The notes under the pieces: generated by a model
The model's database searches: none
What the model was told of the DNA's origin: nothing
What the model saw: the letters and a program-made list of their open reading frames with translations, nothing else
IMG/VR virus record: IMGVR_UViG_3300025151_000093
Span: 1 to 41,560 of that record
From: a virus
DNA: 41,560 nt
Reading direction: 5' to 3' (one strand)
Position numbers and translations under genes: made by a program
In this document: piece after piece, positions 1-8,977 of the stretch
Numbering within the stretch: the stretch's first letter is position 1
How the letters are laid out: each line of letters begins with the position of its first letter

Positions 1-44
1 GTTGTAATAGTATCTTCGGTTAATACTTTTTTCCAATTTGCCAT
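1..44 (-). CDS. Tail or fibre protein, N-terminal fragment (partial)
   Basis: Only the first codons lie in the window, reading MANWKKVLTEDTIT and running off the left edge. An AGGAG ribosome binding site sits six bases before the ATG. The opening resembles N termini of tail-fibre-like structural proteins I know from environmental phages, and it follows three small fibre/connector-type genes in the same direction. Function is inferred from position and this short match. Confidence 0.6.
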   Translation of the reverse strand, partial: MANWKKVLTEDTIT

Positions 45-53
45 GATTTTCTC

Positions 54-317
54 CTATTGTTTGGCTATATATAATTCATCGTTTATAAAAGCCAAATCTC
101 CAACTGTGGGACTACTTGGTGCTGATGAATATTCTTTTAAGTTTAAAATTCCGTCTACTTGTAGCATATTAGTACTCATCCACAAAGGGCTTCCTGTACC
201 TTCCCCATCAAAAATTCTTTTTACAGAACTTGTAATGCCTTCATTTGAAGTAGAGCCTGATACTGTTAATAAATCTTTATAAGTGTTTGATATGTTCTTA
301 CTAGTTAAAGTAGCCAT
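54..317 (-). CDS. Small structural protein, fibre-like (hypothetical)
   Basis: An 87-residue protein, rich in Ser, Thr, Gly and Asn. It ends with a stretch (SPTVGDLAFINDELYIAKQ) of the kind seen in repeat units of phage fibre proteins, where a short 'GDLAxxNxxLYxxxG'-like strand pattern is common. The ATG overlaps the stop of the upstream gene by one base (TAATG), which implies translational coupling in the structural operon. No catalytic motif is visible. I infer a minor virion or fibre-attachment protein. Confidence 0.6.
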   Translation of the reverse strand: MATLTSKNISNTYKDLLTVSGSTSNEGITSSVKRIFDGEGTGSPLWMSTNMLQVDGILNLKEYSSAPSSPTVGDLAFINDELYIAKQ

Positions 318-559
318 TATAATATACCTTTTATTGTTGAGGCTTGATTATTTAAAGGCTTTAATCCTGACGCTACTGGATTTATAGACTGTAATGTATT
401 AGCAGATATTGTCAAGCTTTTTAAGGATGTTGATGGGGCTAATAAGTTTTTAAGAATCTCATCAGTTGACCAACCAGTTGCTAACTCCCATTTTATATTT
501 TTATTTTCCCAGACTGTATCTGCATTCTGTACACTATTCGGAATAAATCTTAAATCCAT
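317..559 (-). CDS. Hypothetical structural-operon protein
   Basis: An 80-residue protein that I do not recognise. It begins MDLRFIPNSVQNADTVW and has a Ser/Leu/Asn-rich second half. Start and stop both overlap neighbours by one base, as for most genes in this operon, so it is very probably translated. Its position between connector-type genes and fibre-type genes suggests a small virion or assembly protein. Confidence 0.55.
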   Translation of the reverse strand: MDLRFIPNSVQNADTVWENKNIKWELATGWSTDEILKNLLAPSTSLKSLTISANTLQSINPVASGLKPLNNQASTIKGIL

Positions 560-948
560 TAAAATTCCCTACCTTGAATAATAATAGAATTTTCTTCAGT
601 TTTATGAGAATTGGCCTCTTGTTTTCCTTCTGCACAAGCTAATGCGAATTTATTATGGAAATATTCAGCCTGTTTTAATTCACCTTTTTTCTCGTACCCA
701 TGAGCAATAGCTTTATAAGTAAGAGCTTCGTGATATTCGACTGGTATAACAGAAGATTCTTTCATCCCTGTAGTAACACGCACACTATCTGTATTAGTAG
801 AGCCAGTCTCTGCCGATATAAATGGACTATCATGCCTTGAACAATGAAGGCTTACTGTACCAGCAGTTGGTCCAGAAAGTGTTTTATTATCTGCACTTAA
901 ATCAGAAACTGCTAATGCGTCTTTATCTACCCACCATACTTTTGCCAT
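559..948 (-). CDS. Hypothetical structural-operon protein with helical second half
   Basis: A 129-residue protein. The first half is Ser/Thr-rich and strand-like. The second half (about residues 70-115) looks helical, with alternating Ala, Glu, Lys and aromatic residues (EALTYKAIAHGYEKKGELKQ), rather like a TPR-type helical hairpin in which cells of residues repeat. One-base overlaps with both neighbours mark it as part of the coupled head-tail gene set. I do not recognise a family. A head-tail joining or completion role is a positional guess. Confidence 0.55.
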   Translation of the reverse strand: MAKVWWVDKDALAVSDLSADNKTLSGPTAGTVSLHCSRHDSPFISAETGSTNTDSVRVTTGMKESSVIPVEYHEALTYKAIAHGYEKKGELKQAEYFHNKFALACAEGKQEANSHKTEENSIIIQGREF

Positions 949-1268
949 TATGCTGTATCCAAATCTTCAGTATCTGGAGTGCTTATCAATCTATCAATAA
1001 GTTCGCCATCAAAATAAACAGCATTGATAGAAACTATTTCATCGTCAATTTGATACCAACGAACTCCATCAGTAATAGTCTTTTGAAATACGCCTCTTAA
1101 GATTTTTGTTTTCTTAGTAAACTCTCTTAATGCCTGATTTAAGTAGACCCTGGTTTCGGCCTCTAACATATCTGGATGATGTACTCTTACCAAGTCTACT
1201 AACTGTTCTTGAGTTAAGCCAAATCCATGAGAAGGCGAACCAGATATTGTAAAATTAATTTGTGCCAT
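948..1268 (-). CDS. Head-tail connector-associated protein (putative)
   Basis: A 106-residue protein. The segment LTQEQLVDLVRVHHPDMLEAETRVYLNQALREFTKKT (positions about 17-54; shown here only to describe its helices) has the look of N-terminal helices from podovirus head-completion/connector proteins, in which a 'hhp-m-e-e-r-ylnqAl' pattern recurs. A strand-rich second half follows. It lies just downstream of a larger connector-like gene, with no gap. Assignment rests on context and a remembered pattern, not on a search. Confidence 0.5.
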   Translation of the reverse strand: MAQINFTISGSPSHGFGLTQEQLVDLVRVHHPDMLEAETRVYLNQALREFTKKTKILRGVFQKTITDGVRWYQIDDEIVSINAVYFDGELIDRLISTPDTEDLDTA

Positions 1269-1952
1269 CTATTCTCCTCTTGGTGCTGGTTGAGCCATTG
1301 TACCTATCTGTCCATTTAATCTTGAAATTTCATCTTGGTACATAGCTTGAATTATTCCCATTTCTTGTTGGGCTACAGAAGAGAGCTCGATATCTTCTTC
1401 TTCGTGAATCATTTTATTAACCTTATGCTGAAGTACTCTCATAGAAGCACCTATTACAACTGCATACTCTGCTAAATCTGGAAAATTAGTAATACTGCTA
1501 TCAGACCATAACGGAGAAGGAAATAAATTGTAGTAAACATATCCTTTTGTTGAAGCACTTGTATTTTCAGGATTAGGCTTAATAAATAATTTCCCACCAC
1601 TACTAGTTTGACCTTCTATGTAATAAACTGGAGTTCGTAAAGCTGGCTCCATAAGGCTACCAGAACTAGCTTGAACTTGTGCTTTTAACTCTAAAGGAAT
1701 TTCAATTGCACCATAATCCCCTCTTAACACTTTTACAATTTTTTTATCCGTAATATCTAATCCTGTACCATCAGTTATAGTTGACTTAATAGAGTCTCTA
1801 ATTAATACCTCATCTGGCAACACATCTAATACAGCCCTAGCTGATTGTTTTAAAAAATTATCAAGCATTGAATTGTAACTAGCAATAGCTGTACTACTAG
1901 TTACTGATTTTTTGCCAGTTAAATTTTCTATTTGTGTTTTAAAGTTTGCCAT
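1269..1952 (-). CDS. Head-tail connector / adaptor protein (putative)
   Basis: A 227-residue protein with a helical N terminus (FLKQSARAVLDVLPDEVL). A strand-rich middle follows, containing proline-bearing phrases (PVYYIEGQTSSGGKLFIKPNP). The C terminus is helical, ending in an acidic 'HEEEDIELSSVAQQEMGI' segment. This helix-strand-helix layout, the length and the position two genes after the capsid set fit phage head-to-tail adaptor proteins of the gp6/gp11 kind. The ATG overlaps the stop of the upstream 76-residue gene. The family is inferred, not shown by a diagnostic motif. Confidence 0.5.
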   Translation of the reverse strand: MANFKTQIENLTGKKSVTSSTAIASYNSMLDNFLKQSARAVLDVLPDEVLIRDSIKSTITDGTGLDITDKKIVKVLRGDYGAIEIPLELKAQVQASSGSLMEPALRTPVYYIEGQTSSGGKLFIKPNPENTSASTKGYVYYNLFPSPLWSDSSITNFPDLAEYAVVIGASMRVLQHKVNKMIHEEEDIELSSVAQQEMGIIQAMYQDEISRLNGQIGTMAQPAPRGE

Positions 1953-2182
1953 TAATACAACAAGACAACATTAGCACTACTAGATTTTGTTATAGCCAAA
2001 GGGTAAATACGCCCTACTAATAAACCAGTAAAGACAACATCTGCTCCATTTATTGTTAAAGTATAATCACCTCCTACCTTTACATAAATAGCTCTACACT
2101 CATCTTGAGCATTTGTAGTAGCCACTACAGCTTTTTGATAAGGGGCTACACTTTCTTTTGTATCATAATCTTGTAATCCCAT
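1952..2182 (-). CDS. Small beta-rich capsid-associated protein
   Basis: A 76-residue, strand-rich protein. The core ECRAIYVKVGGDYTLTINGA followed by a 'hydrophobic-G-x-hydrophobic-P' end matches a recurring type of small phage head/spike-base protein. In these, a 'aiyvGvgGdytvt' strand is followed by a 'llPvrv' strand. It directly follows the hairpin at 2199-2224 and precedes the connector gene. A decoration or spike-base role is likely. The evidence is the strand pattern and position only. Confidence 0.55.
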   Translation of the reverse strand: MGLQDYDTKESVAPYQKAVVATTNAQDECRAIYVKVGGDYTLTINGADVVFTGLLVGRIYPLAITKSSSANVVLLY

Positions 2183-2198
2183 AATTTCCTTTACTTAA

Positions 2199-2224
2199 AA
2201 TGGGGGAGCCGAAACTCCCCCATT
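2199..2224 (-). terminator. Strong intercistronic hairpin, probable terminator or mRNA stabiliser
   Basis: A perfect 10-bp inverted repeat (AATGGGGGAG / CTCCCCCATT) with a 6-base loop lies in the only sizeable gap of the capsid operon. On the minus strand it is followed by TTAAG. It sits right after the decoration gene and before lower-dose connector genes. That fits a leaky terminator that lowers downstream expression, or a 3'-end stabiliser for capsid mRNA. Confidence 0.7.
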
Positions 2225-2233
2225 GTTATTTGT

Positions 2234-2680
2234 TTATGTTGTTACTAGGATTCCTCCATCAACACTACTTTGTGCGTTACAATACCACGTTGTTCCATCT
2301 GTAAAGAGCTCAATCCAGTCACCCTTTTTAGCAGTATGGTCAAAGCCTACAGTATCTGCTTCTGTATCACCTACAACAGAAACAACACCAGCATCACCTG
2401 CGTCAATGTAATGAACAACCATAAGGTCATTTGTACCGTCATTTATAACAACATCTTCGCCAGCTTCATCAGCAATAGTTGCAGAACTAACTATAAATTT
2501 GCAACTAAATCCAATACCAGCATTTGCTGGAGTTGGTATAGTAATTTGATAAGAACCTAAATCACTACCTGCTGGGTAAGATACCATAAACACTTTACCA
2601 TGGTCTGCACTAACAACAGTAGTTGCTGATGTAATTGACTCAACACTTGCACTTGTACCACCTATATAAGGTCTAGCCAT
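2234..2680 (-). CDS. Capsid decoration / head fibre-like protein
   Basis: A 148-residue protein made almost wholly of short alternating strands rich in Ala, Gly, Val, Asp and Thr, beginning MARPYIGGTSASVESI. It ends in a 'W-Y-C-N-A' strand (GTTWYCNAQSSVDGG), typical of beta-sandwich phage surface domains. It follows the major capsid gene immediately. It has no cysteine pairs or catalytic motif. A decoration or head-fibre role is known for many phage genes in this slot. Here it is inferred from fold character and place. Confidence 0.55.
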   Translation of the reverse strand: MARPYIGGTSASVESITSATTVVSADHGKVFMVSYPAGSDLGSYQITIPTPANAGIGFSCKFIVSSATIADEAGEDVVINDGTNDLMVVHYIDAGDAGVVSVVGDTEADTVGFDHTAKKGDWIELFTDGTTWYCNAQSSVDGGILVTT

Positions 2681-2691
2681 AGTAAGCCTCC

Positions 2692-4041
2692 TTATGCGGT
2701 GATTTTGAACAGTTTATGACTCTCAATCAAAGAAACTCCAATACCTTCATCTGACATATACTGGTCTTTGACACCATCATAATCATTCGCTTGAATCGAA
2801 GCCTGAAACTGAGGGGCACGATACTGAGCATGGAATAGATTTTTATCGTCAACTACCAACATATACTTATTGTAAGGACCACGTAGAGCAGGAGTTGGAA
2901 TCAACTGCAATGCACCATGAGGGGTTTCTAGTACTCTATAATTAAAACCTAAAGCATCACGTTTCATGTCGCCAAGATTTACTGTCCAACCAGAATTTCC
3001 AGCAAAACCAGAAGCACCAGCCATTTTAGACCAGTACCCTAGAGCACCAGCACCTACGAAAGCACGCTTCATTCCAGCATCAGGAACATAATGGAATACT
3101 TTTTCCATATCATCTACAAAGTCGCTATACTTATAGGTTGCTTCAGATATTGTAAAGTTGTTAGCTCCATCGCCTGTTACTGCATTGTTTTCTATTGCTG
3201 GAATAATTCCCATTGTAGTTCTAATGGCATTACCACTAGCATCTACAATAGACTCAAGTGCTGAAAAACCACCAGAAATATTCCAAGGATGCATACCAAA
3301 AAGAAAAGCACGCTCTTTTTGAATTTTATGCTCCTGTGCTTTTTGGTCACGTAGCCTTGATAGCTCTTTAGATTCACCACGAAGTGATGCTTCTAAAAGA
3401 GTACCAGTAATCTCAAGAGGTGTCTTAAAAATCTGACATTGATTGTAGACAACTTCTAGCTCGTCTGCCCATGCGGAAGGAGAATTGCTTCCCTCAGCGT
3501 GTGCGTTACCAACTACGACTGCAACATCGCCAGTTGCTATTGTAACGTTCAGGTTTTCGTTATTAGCAGTACCATCGTCACCAATTCCTCCAACTTTATC
3601 TGCTTTAGAAAGCATTCTCATGTTGACAGAACCTGTACCATAAGCACCAGCAGTAACAGCAGTAATCATTGCAACAGCTTTTTTAGTTGTTTTAGCTGAG
3701 TTCCATATTTCGACTTCTAGTCCGACATAAGAATCATCAACTGCTGTATGAAGACCTTCACCAGCAGATATTACAAATGCTTCTGATTGTGAGTTATCAT
3801 CATCCAAAACTGAATCTGATGCGTGAGCAGTTAAAGTTAATTCTTGTTTCTGCCATGGGTTTCTGTGTTCAAACATTTTGAAAGTAGGGTCAGCCATACC
3901 AGTAATTGTGCCTTGATTGGCAACAACAGTAGTAAAAGGCGTAACATCTGTCCAAAGCTCTTTAACGACATTTGGACGAATGTAAAAATCCCTTCTATCA
4001 GTATAAAGAACACCACTTGAGCCTAAATTCTTTGCACTCAT
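2692..4041 (-). CDS. Major capsid protein, DUF5309/SU10-like
   Basis: A 449-residue protein, the expected size for an HK97-fold capsid subunit. The N-terminal part holds 'TPFTTVVANQG' and 'FKMFEHRNPWQKQ', resembling the 'PFttvl...f.W.e' opening of SU10-type (DUF5309) capsid proteins. A long helix (ASLRGESKELSRLRDQKAQE) lies near residues 225-250, where the HK97 spine helix is expected. A beta-rich P/A-domain-like half follows. The gene sits between a scaffold-like gene and a decoration-like gene and has an AGGAG site. I see no N-terminal prodomain, in keeping with a separate scaffold. Confidence 0.8.
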   Translation of the reverse strand: MSAKNLGSSGVLYTDRRDFYIRPNVVKELWTDVTPFTTVVANQGTITGMADPTFKMFEHRNPWQKQELTLTAHASDSVLDDDNSQSEAFVISAGEGLHTAVDDSYVGLEVEIWNSAKTTKKAVAMITAVTAGAYGTGSVNMRMLSKADKVGGIGDDGTANNENLNVTIATGDVAVVVGNAHAEGSNSPSAWADELEVVYNQCQIFKTPLEITGTLLEASLRGESKELSRLRDQKAQEHKIQKERAFLFGMHPWNISGGFSALESIVDASGNAIRTTMGIIPAIENNAVTGDGANNFTISEATYKYSDFVDDMEKVFHYVPDAGMKRAFVGAGALGYWSKMAGASGFAGNSGWTVNLGDMKRDALGFNYRVLETPHGALQLIPTPALRGPYNKYMLVVDDKNLFHAQYRAPQFQASIQANDYDGVKDQYMSDEGIGVSLIESHKLFKITA

Positions 4042-4066
4042 TTAGTTTTCCTCCTTATAGGAATTA

Positions 4067-5014
4067 TTATTTTTTATTCGCCATCAAGCCCAAGTTAAAC
4101 AAATCATCATCAGAAAATTGAGGCTCTGGATTGCCTGTCTGGATAGCAGTAGGCGTTGGAACCTGCATTCTTTGTTTTTGATTTTGCATTGCTTGAACTT
4201 TCTGTTTTGTCGCAACCTCTTGCTGGCTAGGAGAATTTTTCAATCTATCAAGTTGAACAAGATTATCTAATGTAATCGACTCTGGTGAACTATAAAACTG
4301 TAAGAACTCATCTGCTTTGTCTACATTATATCCAAACTCATTAATTAAGCGATTTTTCATACCATTGACAGCTTGTGCCTGCTGATACTCTTCTTGTCTT
4401 TGTTGAATTTGCATTTCCTGTTGACGTAACGATTCAATTCTTGCGTTTTCCATAGTCTCCTGATAATCAATCATCTCATCTCGATAATTATCTAATTCAA
4501 CTCTGTATTTGAAAGAATTACTATCCTGGTCCATATATGCTTCGGTTGCATCGTAATTAGTCGGTTTGGTTGGACGTTGAGGTTTCTTTGGCAATTCCGC
4601 AGATTTCTCTTGAGAGGGAACCTGAGGGTTATCACCAGAAAGTGACCTTGCTACATTTTGAAGAACTGCTGGGTTCTTTTCAATGTATTCTGCTATTGGA
4701 GCAACCTTTTCATATTGAGCAATTTTCTCACTCATAGCATCAAATTCACTTGCCTTTTGGTCATACCGTGATTGCCAATACTGATAACGAGATTGTTCGT
4801 TTCCAGTATTCTCTGGCGTTTCCTGTACTTGTTGCTGATTTGCAATTTCATGCTCAAAAGCATCTAGCTCAGGTGCTTGAGACTGCTCTACAGGAGCCTC
4901 ATCCTGTGGGGTTGACTCAACATTTGTCTCACCTCCCCAATAATCTGTAGAAACATTATCTACACTTGGGTCTGGTGATTCAGCAATGTTAGGGTCATTC
5001 ATTAATTCAGTCAT
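4067..5014 (-). CDS. Scaffolding protein (putative)
   Basis: A 315-residue, highly charged, Gln/Glu-rich protein. A disordered acidic N terminus (about residues 1-75) is followed by long coiled coils (about 75-125 and 175-235, with repeated Q, E and R). It ends with a 'DDDLFNLGLMANKK' tail; short C-terminal helices in scaffolds bind the capsid. It lies between portal and capsid genes, the usual scaffold slot. No protease motif is visible. The assignment rests on composition and gene order. Confidence 0.75.
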   Translation of the reverse strand: MTELMNDPNIAESPDPSVDNVSTDYWGGETNVESTPQDEAPVEQSQAPELDAFEHEIANQQQVQETPENTGNEQSRYQYWQSRYDQKASEFDAMSEKIAQYEKVAPIAEYIEKNPAVLQNVARSLSGDNPQVPSQEKSAELPKKPQRPTKPTNYDATEAYMDQDSNSFKYRVELDNYRDEMIDYQETMENARIESLRQQEMQIQQRQEEYQQAQAVNGMKNRLINEFGYNVDKADEFLQFYSSPESITLDNLVQLDRLKNSPSQQEVATKQKVQAMQNQKQRMQVPTPTAIQTGNPEPQFSDDDLFNLGLMANKK

Positions 5015-5035
5015 TATATCTCCTTCCCAATTTGT

Positions 5036-7249
5036 CTAATTGACAGCAACTGGGTTTATTTGTTGTGACTTTATTTCCCTATTTTCTTCTTTGACCTTAC
5101 TAAGCTCATCGTTCAACCTCGCCTCGTACAATTGAGACGCTTTCTGTGTTTTGTTTGCAGAATCTGTTAGCTTGGTCTTGAATTTTTCTATCTCTACACG
5201 TTTCCTATCAGATACAGACTCTCTTTGAGCTGTTTGTAGGTCGCCTTGTAATTCTTTTATCTTCTCTTCTTGAGCTTCTACTTGTTGCTGTAGTTGCTGT
5301 ATCATACTGGTTCTATTTAGAACACCTTCTGTATCTGCAACTTCAGTTTGTTCTAATACTTCTTGCTGGTCAATAATACCTTTCTCATAAAGACTCATAT
5401 AATAATCAAATCTTGCCCATCTATTAGACGGAAGAGTACTTCCACTAACTACAATTAAATCATATTGTCCAATAGTTACATCATTCATACGACCTAATAC
5501 TTCACCAGTTAAATCGTCAAATATTGGCTGATTCATAGTTGCTTCTGAAACCATGCCATCTGGCTTCATTAAGCGAATAGTTTTTTCATCTGTGTAAGTC
5601 TGTTGTATTAAACTAACAATAACTTTACCCATTTGATTGAGCATTGCGTCAATGTCATCTAATTTTGACTTAATTCTACGCTGTGCATATTCATCAATTG
5701 CCACAGTACCTTTGTAGGTATTAGGTGCAGATGAAGGGTCTCCGCCCTGTAACGGATGAATACCTAAAATATGATATATACTAGTTTTTGCGTCTTCTCT
5801 ATTTTTATACAATTCATTTGGCAGAGGGACTGGTCCAGCAACAATTGGCTGTCCTAGTTCAGGGTCGTACTCAATTACTCCAGTTCCTGCTCTTGACCAC
5901 TCTTCTTCTAATTGCTTTCTATTCATTGAACCTCTAGGTATCAATAGTTTCGTATTCGTAGAAGAGCTGGCATGAGCTATTATAAGAGAAGTAATCTTAT
6001 TTATATATTCCTGAATTGGTTTTATGAAACGCACATCACTCATTGGATATGGGTTTCTATTATGCCTATTCATAAGGGTCACTATTGGATACTCTTCGAT
6101 ATCCATTATTTGTACTGCCAGCATAACTCTACCAATAGAAAGCACACGCTTTATTCTGTTTACCAATACTTTATTGCAAGCAACAATTCCCTCTGCCTCC
6201 AATTCAGCTATGGTAACAATTGTAATTCTTGTAGTAGAGCCAGGTACCGCACCTTCGTGTTCTTCGCCAGGCATTGGCATTGGTTGACCTGTCTGTTGGT
6301 CAATCATCATATGGAACACTTCGCCTATTTGCTCAACCATATTTATCAATTCTTGAACTTTATATTTGTCAGTAACGTGCTCTATGCCTTGTGAATTTTC
6401 AACAATGCAAGCTGGCGACTGTAAGAACTCTTGATATTCTGCATCTGCGTGTATGAATTCATTGCCATTCGTAGTATCTATACAATGCCAGAATGGTAAT
6501 TGCACTTTTTCATATCTATCAATTACCTGAAAAGTTTTGCTATCTGTTAAGTTAGTATCATTAATTGGACCAACTTTTTGGTCTAACTCAGAAGAATCTC
6601 TACTATTAGATGGATAGTACTCATTTGTACTTTCTACCATCTGAGATAAAAGAGTCCCTCCGCCTTCTCCATTAGTTTTAGTTACTTGAGGATAAGCGTT
6701 CCGTACCTGCTCTCCTGTAAGTATTTTAGAAATAATAATATTACTAGCATCTCTACAAAATGTATCCCTAGACGAAGGGTCAATAAATAAATCAAAAGGG
6801 TCAATAGACTTAAAACATACTTCACCCCTACCAAAATCCATCATTGGGTCTACGTATGCAATTAATGCTCCCATACCTTTTACATAATAATCATCAATAA
6901 CCTGTTTTAATTCTGTATTGCCATTTGATATGTCCCAGATATAAGACATAATATCAGAAAAGATTCGCCCTACTTTAGTATCGCTATCTTCTCTACCTGT
7001 AGATTGAAATTTTGGTTTGTTTGCTGTAAGAAGTGCCTTTGCCTGTTCAACTGCTGGATGAACAACGTTGTCAATAATAGGACTTTGTGCTCTACCTTTT
7101 AGAATCTTTACTTGGTCAGATGTCCATTGAGAGCTATTTCTAAACTCATCATCTTCCATAGCCTGAGAAGCCCAGTCTGAACGCTGTGCTTGGTAGTCTG
7201 ATATAAGGTCTTCCGACCTTTGAACTTCTGGATGAACGTTAATAGGCAT
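5036..7249 (-). CDS. Portal protein, P22-type
   Basis: A 737-residue protein. The N-terminal region reads 'NVVHPAVEQAKALLTANKPKF' and then 'VKGMGALIAYVDP' and 'IDPFDLFIDPSS'. These are hallmarks of P22-like podovirus portals, where the same 'G.g...v..d......g......ip..dv..Dp.s' order occurs. A C-terminal coiled coil (about residues 645-725, rich in Q, E and K) matches the barrel or tail helices of this group. The length fits the P22 portal, which is about 725 residues. It sits between large terminase and scaffold. The portal forms the dodecameric DNA channel at one capsid vertex. Confidence 0.87.
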   Translation of the reverse strand: MPINVHPEVQRSEDLISDYQAQRSDWASQAMEDDEFRNSSQWTSDQVKILKGRAQSPIIDNVVHPAVEQAKALLTANKPKFQSTGREDSDTKVGRIFSDIMSYIWDISNGNTELKQVIDDYYVKGMGALIAYVDPMMDFGRGEVCFKSIDPFDLFIDPSSRDTFCRDASNIIISKILTGEQVRNAYPQVTKTNGEGGGTLLSQMVESTNEYYPSNSRDSSELDQKVGPINDTNLTDSKTFQVIDRYEKVQLPFWHCIDTTNGNEFIHADAEYQEFLQSPACIVENSQGIEHVTDKYKVQELINMVEQIGEVFHMMIDQQTGQPMPMPGEEHEGAVPGSTTRITIVTIAELEAEGIVACNKVLVNRIKRVLSIGRVMLAVQIMDIEEYPIVTLMNRHNRNPYPMSDVRFIKPIQEYINKITSLIIAHASSSTNTKLLIPRGSMNRKQLEEEWSRAGTGVIEYDPELGQPIVAGPVPLPNELYKNREDAKTSIYHILGIHPLQGGDPSSAPNTYKGTVAIDEYAQRRIKSKLDDIDAMLNQMGKVIVSLIQQTYTDEKTIRLMKPDGMVSEATMNQPIFDDLTGEVLGRMNDVTIGQYDLIVVSGSTLPSNRWARFDYYMSLYEKGIIDQQEVLEQTEVADTEGVLNRTSMIQQLQQQVEAQEEKIKELQGDLQTAQRESVSDRKRVEIEKFKTKLTDSANKTQKASQLYEARLNDELSKVKEENREIKSQQINPVAVN

Positions 7250-7301
7250 TAAACTGCACGAAAACTATCTCAGCAGATACACCAAGCCACAAGTGTTTTA
7301 T

Positions 7302-8786
7302 TTAAACAGTCATCCAATCCACTACTTTTCTAATAGGGGAGCCTAATACTTGAGTTTGATTCTCTTTAGTTTCGTGATGAGGAGTATATGAACCTTTATT
7401 TGCATAGTACATTCCGTCTAAAAGGTCATCATGCTTTCCTCTAGGGAATAACAACAGTTCATTTATAAAATCTTGCATATTTCTATCCATATGAACCTGA
7501 CCTCTTGCAAATATAGGCTGAAGGCTTTCTAATCTTCTGCTTTTTGAATTTCGTGGGTTTTCTTTTACGTTTAGGCCAGGAATGAACAAATTTTCATCTT
7601 CACATCTTTTTATGACATATTCTCTCAACATCTCCTGATACCCAACACTTTCAATTCTTGTCTTCTGTGAACGATATTTTCTGAAATTATCTACTATCGC
7701 CTCAGCCAAGTTTAACGGAGTAGCTCTTTTTCGGTAATATGGTAAAACATATCTATTGCCATCGCTGTCTACACCAATATTAAATATTACGCTATAGTCT
7801 GCGGTTTGCTTTGTACTTGAGGCTGGGTCTACTCCTGTGAAGATATTTATAGGAATTTGCTTTTTTTCAGGTTCTGTCATTTCAATATAGGCGTTTTTAT
7901 CGTTATCCAACCAAACCTCACCTTTAAAATATCTAAAATCATCAGCTTTAAAGAGCTGGTCCTCATCTCCTACTATTTCACACATATACTCACGATAGAA
8001 AACAGATAGACGATTAATAGACTCTAATTCTTCTTTTTTCTGTAATAATTTTTTTATAGACCACCAATCTTCCCATAATGCCTTATTATTCTCAATATCA
8101 GGCTTATACGAAAGATTTCTCCAGCCTTTCATCTCTTTTAATGTCTCAACCATACATCTTTCATGTTGAGGAGTCCCAATAACAATGATTCTACCTTTTC
8201 TGGGGTCTACTGAAGGGACAGCCGATTGTAGCAACCATCTAAGGTTTGACTCCATAGCCTCGGCTGTCTTTGTATTATTCTCATCTTCAGGGTCATCTAC
8301 AATGATGAGCGTAGGTCTCTGGTTTCCTATCTTAATACCTCGTAACTGCTGTCCTGTACCTTTACATAGTACCATGGACCCATCCTTCAGCTCAATTTCT
8401 GTTTTAGCCCAACTCTTTGCCGAATGAGAACCCCAATATCCAAATAATTGCCTACATTGCTCACTATAGTCAAGTGTATCCTTTATTAACCCTAATAACT
8501 TGACTGCGTGGTCCTGCGTCCTAGAACATAAAACAATTAATTTTTTGCCCTCCCCAAAAAACAAATGATGCATAGGCAAGATACCACCTACAATAGATGA
8601 CTTAGCATGACCTCTAGGTGCAATAATATTTATTTGCTTATTATCATGATTCATGATGTTCTTTGTGAGGTCGTAATGGAAATCAGGAGATTTTGCAGAA
8701 AACATATTAGGGATACACACTTTGCCAAATAGCATCATATCATCCTTTAATTTCTGTAAAATCTGCTTATGCTTTGCCTTTTCCAT
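7302..8786 (-). CDS. terL: Terminase large subunit (ATPase-nuclease)
   Basis: A 494-residue DNA-packaging motor from the ATG at 8786, which overlaps the upstream stop (TGATG). A TTG three bases earlier is possible. The ATPase has a Walker A-like APRGHAKSS (about residues 56-64) and a Walker B LIIVDDPEDE with D164 and D165. A coupling motif 'VIGTPQH' follows. The RNase H-like nuclease shows 'TGVDPASSTKQTADYS' (first Asp) and a late 'KHDDLLDGMYYA' Asp pair. Order and length are typical. It acts at the portal to cut and pump DNA. Confidence 0.93.
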   Translation of the reverse strand: MEKAKHKQILQKLKDDMMLFGKVCIPNMFSAKSPDFHYDLTKNIMNHDNKQINIIAPRGHAKSSIVGGILPMHHLFFGEGKKLIVLCSRTQDHAVKLLGLIKDTLDYSEQCRQLFGYWGSHSAKSWAKTEIELKDGSMVLCKGTGQQLRGIKIGNQRPTLIIVDDPEDENNTKTAEAMESNLRWLLQSAVPSVDPRKGRIIVIGTPQHERCMVETLKEMKGWRNLSYKPDIENNKALWEDWWSIKKLLQKKEELESINRLSVFYREYMCEIVGDEDQLFKADDFRYFKGEVWLDNDKNAYIEMTEPEKKQIPINIFTGVDPASSTKQTADYSVIFNIGVDSDGNRYVLPYYRKRATPLNLAEAIVDNFRKYRSQKTRIESVGYQEMLREYVIKRCEDENLFIPGLNVKENPRNSKSRRLESLQPIFARGQVHMDRNMQDFINELLLFPRGKHDDLLDGMYYANKGSYTPHHETKENQTQVLGSPIRKVVDWMTV

Positions 8787-8977
8787 CAATAATCTTTACC
8801 TATCAAATAATCTGTAGTATCTAAGTATGCTTTTAATCCCATATCCTCAGCTACATCATGCATTACTATCATAAAAGAATTTAATTTTTTAATATCCTTT
8901 GCGTTTGCTTCTACTACTACGTGTCTTTTTTCTTTTAGTACTGGTCTTTCTTTTTCGCTTACGATTTCTATTTTCAT
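8786..8977 (-). CDS. Small hypothetical protein between terminase genes
   Basis: A 63-residue protein that I do not recognise. A basic N-terminal strand region (VSEKERPVLKEKRHVVVEAN) is followed by a helix (KDIKKLNSFMIVMHDVAEDM). It overlaps the upstream gene by one base and the large terminase by one base, so translation of the three genes is likely coupled. A packaging-accessory role is only positional. Confidence 0.6.
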   Translation of the reverse strand: MKIEIVSEKERPVLKEKRHVVVEANAKDIKKLNSFMIVMHDVAEDMGLKAYLDTTDYLIGKDY

